A DNA stretch of 64,000 nt from JBJFCE01 sp964437825. GTDB lineage: Bacteria > Bacillota > Clostridia > Lachnospirales > Lachnospiraceae. The position numbers and the translations under genes are program-made. How positions within the stretch are numbered: the stretch's first letter is position 1; the number at the start of each line of letters is the position of its first letter. Positions 61,758-64,000 of the stretch are shown one piece after another. Under the pieces are notes generated by a model, which was not told the origin of the DNA, searched no databases, and saw nothing but the letters and a program-made list of their open reading frames with translations. The stretch is taken from positions 1 through 64,000 of the forward strand of contig CAYTIH010000001.1 of NCBI GenBank assembly GCA_964437825.1, read 5' to 3'.

Positions 61758-63568
61758 GTTGCAAATACCTCCTTATCTTTTAACACTGTCTTATAGCCAA
61801 GTGTAAACATCGGTGAGAATGCATATCCTTCTTTGATATAGCCTGTTGCATCTGCCTTATCTGTGGATAAGGATACCTTCGTTTCAATTTGAGGTACTAC
61901 TGCGGAAACGCTCTGCGCACCGACAAGCTCTGCCTCACGGCATTTATATGCATAATCAATCGTTTCTTTCTCATCACCCTTATTGCAGGATAAGGTAATT
62001 CCAAGCATATCCTCGGAATATTCGGTTGTACCATAGCATGCAACCATATATTCATTCAGCTCAACAACGGCTGTAGGATCACTCATCTCCAGTACATTAC
62101 GTTCAATCTTAATGTTTGAGCTTCCTTCCTCAAAATACAGCTTGGTCTGAAGCTTTACAGTCAGATCTTCAAATTCGATATCCACCGGATCAAGCGTCAG
62201 GATTCTGGTCTTTCCTTCCTGTGAGAAGTGCGCTTTGGTACGGCACAGACACAGATCAACTTCCTCTCCGTTATGGATTAATTTCGCACTTCTGACCGTT
62301 CCTTCCCCTGCATAATGTGTGAAATATCCGGCGCGATACTTCTCCTGAATCAGGAACGGATATGACGCATCTGTCACATGCTTGGTCCCGATACCGACCG
62401 GCCAGTTCAGCTTGGCTGCATAAGGACGAAGGTCAACGATGGCGCCGCCCTGATCCATATTTACACAGGCACGCATAAACGGATCGCAGTACCAGAACAG
62501 CTGCTTATCCGAGCCATACAGGATGTCCTTCCACAGGGCGCATTCAGGCTCCGTATAAGCACGGTTTTCACGATAGAAGTCAGCGAACTCAGACATGGTC
62601 ATATCATCCAGCTTGCCTTCTTTTTTCAGCTTTCCGTAATAAGCGCAGCCATCCTCATAGGATTTTAAGAGCAGCTCATAAGGCGCCTCCCAGCGCCCCA
62701 TTTTGTTCATCCAGCCGGGTCCGACGAACATCATATTGTATGCATAGCCGTTATTGTATTTTGCAAGATGACGGTACTGGTCGATCAGGTTGTAAAGATA
62801 AGGATACTCCCATGTCTTGGTATCATAAATCATACCGCGCAGTACATTCTGCGGATGAGTACCGAAATTGGAGCCGTTTCCGTCATAGCATGCCAGAAGG
62901 TCTCTGGAAAGATGAGGAATCGCAACGATACCGGAATCTTCTGCTTCGTTTGCAGCAGGTGCATGTGTATTCTGCTTACTTGGAATCCATGGCGCCCATG
63001 GACCGCCGTCCATAAAGGTATACCAGGAATTGTTGCAGGTATGATAAGCCTTCGGTCCTTCCTCCCAACAGGTTGCGACCGCACATTTTACGGAAGGATA
63101 TTTTTCTTTAATATAATTGGTCAACTCGGCATCCATATAATAGGAGCCTGTGGATTCCGGATAAAAGCCGAATCTCTCATGGAATTTTTCAAAAACATCA
63201 TCCACGATGGATTTCTTATCCTCCATAGAAAACATCCAGATACAGAAATCCTTGGTTTTGTATTTCTCACGGAATTCCTTGCAGGGAAGTCCCAGCAAAG
63301 TCAAAGCGATTTCATCGCCGTACTTCTCGTGATCTGCCTTTGCAAGCGCCACTGCCTCATCATTAAATAAAGAAGCATATGTCATCTGAATGGTTGTCTT
63401 TAAACCATTTTTGTGAGCGATCTCCTGCTGCGTCTTAAAGATATCCAGGGACTCTGTCAGAAGCGCCTTCCTGCCGATATCTTCTTCTTTTCCATGTCCT
63501 GTCACTTTTTCCGCATACTCCGGAACCATTTCCGGACGATGGATAATGTTGACAATAAATTTTTCCAT
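61730..63568 (-). CDS. Uncharacterised 612-aa glycosidase/deacetylase-like protein
   Basis: No signal peptide. The N-terminal ~330 residues look like a modified barrel with acidic and aromatic strand ends (TTIQMTYASL, GSYYMDAELT, MFVGPGWMNKMGRWEAPYELLL), the rest a beta-rich domain ending near 600. This resembles GH38/GH57- or deacetylase-type folds; I also recall DUF3863/DUF3864 proteins of similar design, but cannot confirm. No established catalytic motif. AAAGGAG precedes the ATG; overlaps the zinc-ribbon gene. Confidence 0.72.
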   Translation of the reverse strand: MEKFIVNIIHRPEMVPEYAEKVTGHGKEEDIGRKALLTESLDIFKTQQEIAHKNGLKTTIQMTYASLFNDEAVALAKADHEKYGDEIALTLLGLPCKEFREKYKTKDFCIWMFSMEDKKSIVDDVFEKFHERFGFYPESTGSYYMDAELTNYIKEKYPSVKCAVATCWEEGPKAYHTCNNSWYTFMDGGPWAPWIPSKQNTHAPAANEAEDSGIVAIPHLSRDLLACYDGNGSNFGTHPQNVLRGMIYDTKTWEYPYLYNLIDQYRHLAKYNNGYAYNMMFVGPGWMNKMGRWEAPYELLLKSYEDGCAYYGKLKKEGKLDDMTMSEFADFYRENRAYTEPECALWKDILYGSDKQLFWYCDPFMRACVNMDQGGAIVDLRPYAAKLNWPVGIGTKHVTDASYPFLIQEKYRAGYFTHYAGEGTVRSAKLIHNGEEVDLCLCRTKAHFSQEGKTRILTLDPVDIEFEDLTVKLQTKLYFEEGSSNIKIERNVLEMSDPTAVVELNEYMVACYGTTEYSEDMLGITLSCNKGDEKETIDYAYKCREAELVGAQSVSAVVPQIETKVSLSTDKADATGYIKEGYAFSPMFTLGYKTVLKDKEVFATWLNLEKAN

Positions 63569-63621
63569 TGCGTTACTCCTTTATCTTATTTTTTATTACT
63601 TTTCATTTTCAGATCAGCGTA

Positions 63622-63637
63622 ATTGCTTATGCGCAAT
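63622..63637. promoter_or_regulatory. Palindrome near the start of the 612-aa gene's transcript
   Basis: ATTGC...GCAAT arms downstream of the -10; possible operator for the LacI-type regulator encoded next (63770-64000). Confidence 0.4.
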
Positions 63638-63655
63638 CGGTTGCTCTATGCTTTC

Positions 63656-63684
63656 AGTTTATCAAAGCCGTTATTCCTTGTCAA
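63656..63684 (-). promoter_or_regulatory. Promoter of the 612-aa and zinc-ribbon genes
   Basis: Minus strand consensus TTGACA (63679-63684), 17 bases, TAAACT (63656-63661), about 88 bases upstream of the ATG. Confidence 0.82.
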
Positions 63685-63769
63685 TGTATACTATTTATGA
63701 TTTTCAGAACCCGATTTTGTCTATTTTATCCAAGGTGTATCCAACCGGAATCGTTCAAAGCATCCTTTT

Positions 63770-64000
63770 CTATTTGGTCGATTCCTTTAATACCACCTCA
63801 TACCCCAGCAGGGTTCTCTCCCGTACGTCATGACCGTCGATATAATCCAAAAGCGTGCGGCATGCAACCATGCCAAGCTCCGTCTCATCAAACTGCAGGG
63901 ACGTAATCGCCGGTACATTATTCTCAAGCAGAGTACTATTATAAAAAGAAGCAATTCTCACATCATCGGGCACTCTGACATTATAATCCTTCAGCACGTT
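63770..64000 (-). CDS. LacI-family regulator, C-terminal part (cut by window end)
   Basis: The last 77 or so residues of a LacI/GalR-type regulator; the N-terminus lies beyond the window. RVPDDVRIASFYNSTLLENNVPAITSLQFDETELGMVACRTLLDYI is the end of the sugar-binding domain. It is encoded directly before the 612-aa gene on the same strand and may control it. Confidence 0.85.
   Translation of the reverse strand, partial: NVLKDYNVRVPDDVRIASFYNSTLLENNVPAITSLQFDETELGMVACRTLLDYIDGHDVRERTLLGYEVVLKESTK

Overview
The window looks like a chromosomal segment of a gut Lachnospiraceae bacterium (Clostridia, near Roseburia/Eubacterium rectale/Lachnospira). The reasons are an hrcA-grpE-dnaK heat-shock operon with a CIRCE operator, lipoproteins and MalFG-type ABC permeases with no outer-membrane proteins, YesL proteins, a BlaI/BlaR1 pair, strong AGGAGG ribosome sites, and a complete beta-mannan pathway like the one known from Roseburia. 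Nearly all genes are on the minus strand. No rRNA, tRNA, CRISPR array, transposase or phage gene was seen.

Layout. 1-4127: end of the heat-shock operon (hrcA, grpE with a TTG start, dnaK) with its sigma-A promoter and CIRCE. 4261-7908: a histone-tail-like Lys/Ala protein, undecaprenyl-diphosphatase, a patatin lipase and a PLP aminotransferase. 8027-31797: a block of 17 co-directional genes, probably one transcript of about 24 kb. It starts with a surface GH26 mannanase, then YesL, a 1003-aa solute-binding protein carrying CBM-like domains, two permeases, an NHL/TPR membrane protein, a YIP1 membrane protein, a membrane-anchored DUF5696-type protein, two more permeases, a triple-repeat lipoprotein, a second solute-binding lipoprotein, YesL, a LacI regulator, GH130_2, a CE17-type esterase and a GH1-phosphomannose isomerase fusion. 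32444-43135: a second mannan operon (LacI, GH2 beta-mannosidase, two different GH36 alpha-galactosidases, cellobiose 2-epimerase, GH130_1) with a strong terminator.

How the mannan genes fit together (family knowledge plus inference): GH26 cuts galactoglucomannan at the cell surface, the binding proteins and permeases import acetylated and galactosylated oligosaccharides, the esterase and GH36 enzymes strip side groups, GH2/GH1 and GH130_2 shorten the chains, the epimerase turns Man-Man into Man-Glc, and GH130_1 phosphorolyses Man-Glc to mannose-1-P and glucose. The isomerase half of the fusion carries mannose-6-P to fructose-6-P. No phosphomannomutase and no transporter ATPase lie in the window.

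43345-64000: NUDIX hydrolase, an XRE regulator, BlaI/BlaR1-like pair without a penicillin-binding sensor, a divergent MurT/GatD-like pair whose amidotransferase has lost its catalytic residues, a fused MshEN-like/CheX/receiver protein, an MntP-like transporter, a TetR-MMPL-heptad-repeat-protein operon with a clear TetR operator, an intracellular GH53 galactanase, a hybrid histidine kinase, a lipoprotein, and an uncharacterised 612-aa protein overlapping a zinc-ribbon gene.

Three families of non-coding repeats run through the window: A (MITE-like, long terminal inverted repeats), B (shuffled blocks), and C (a palindromic repeat lying exactly at three gene starts, where it supplies the ribosome-binding site). 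The best candidates for an undescribed system are the NHL/YIP1/DUF5696/CBM-binding-protein cassette inside the mannan operon, and the inactive-looking MurT/GatD paralogue pair.
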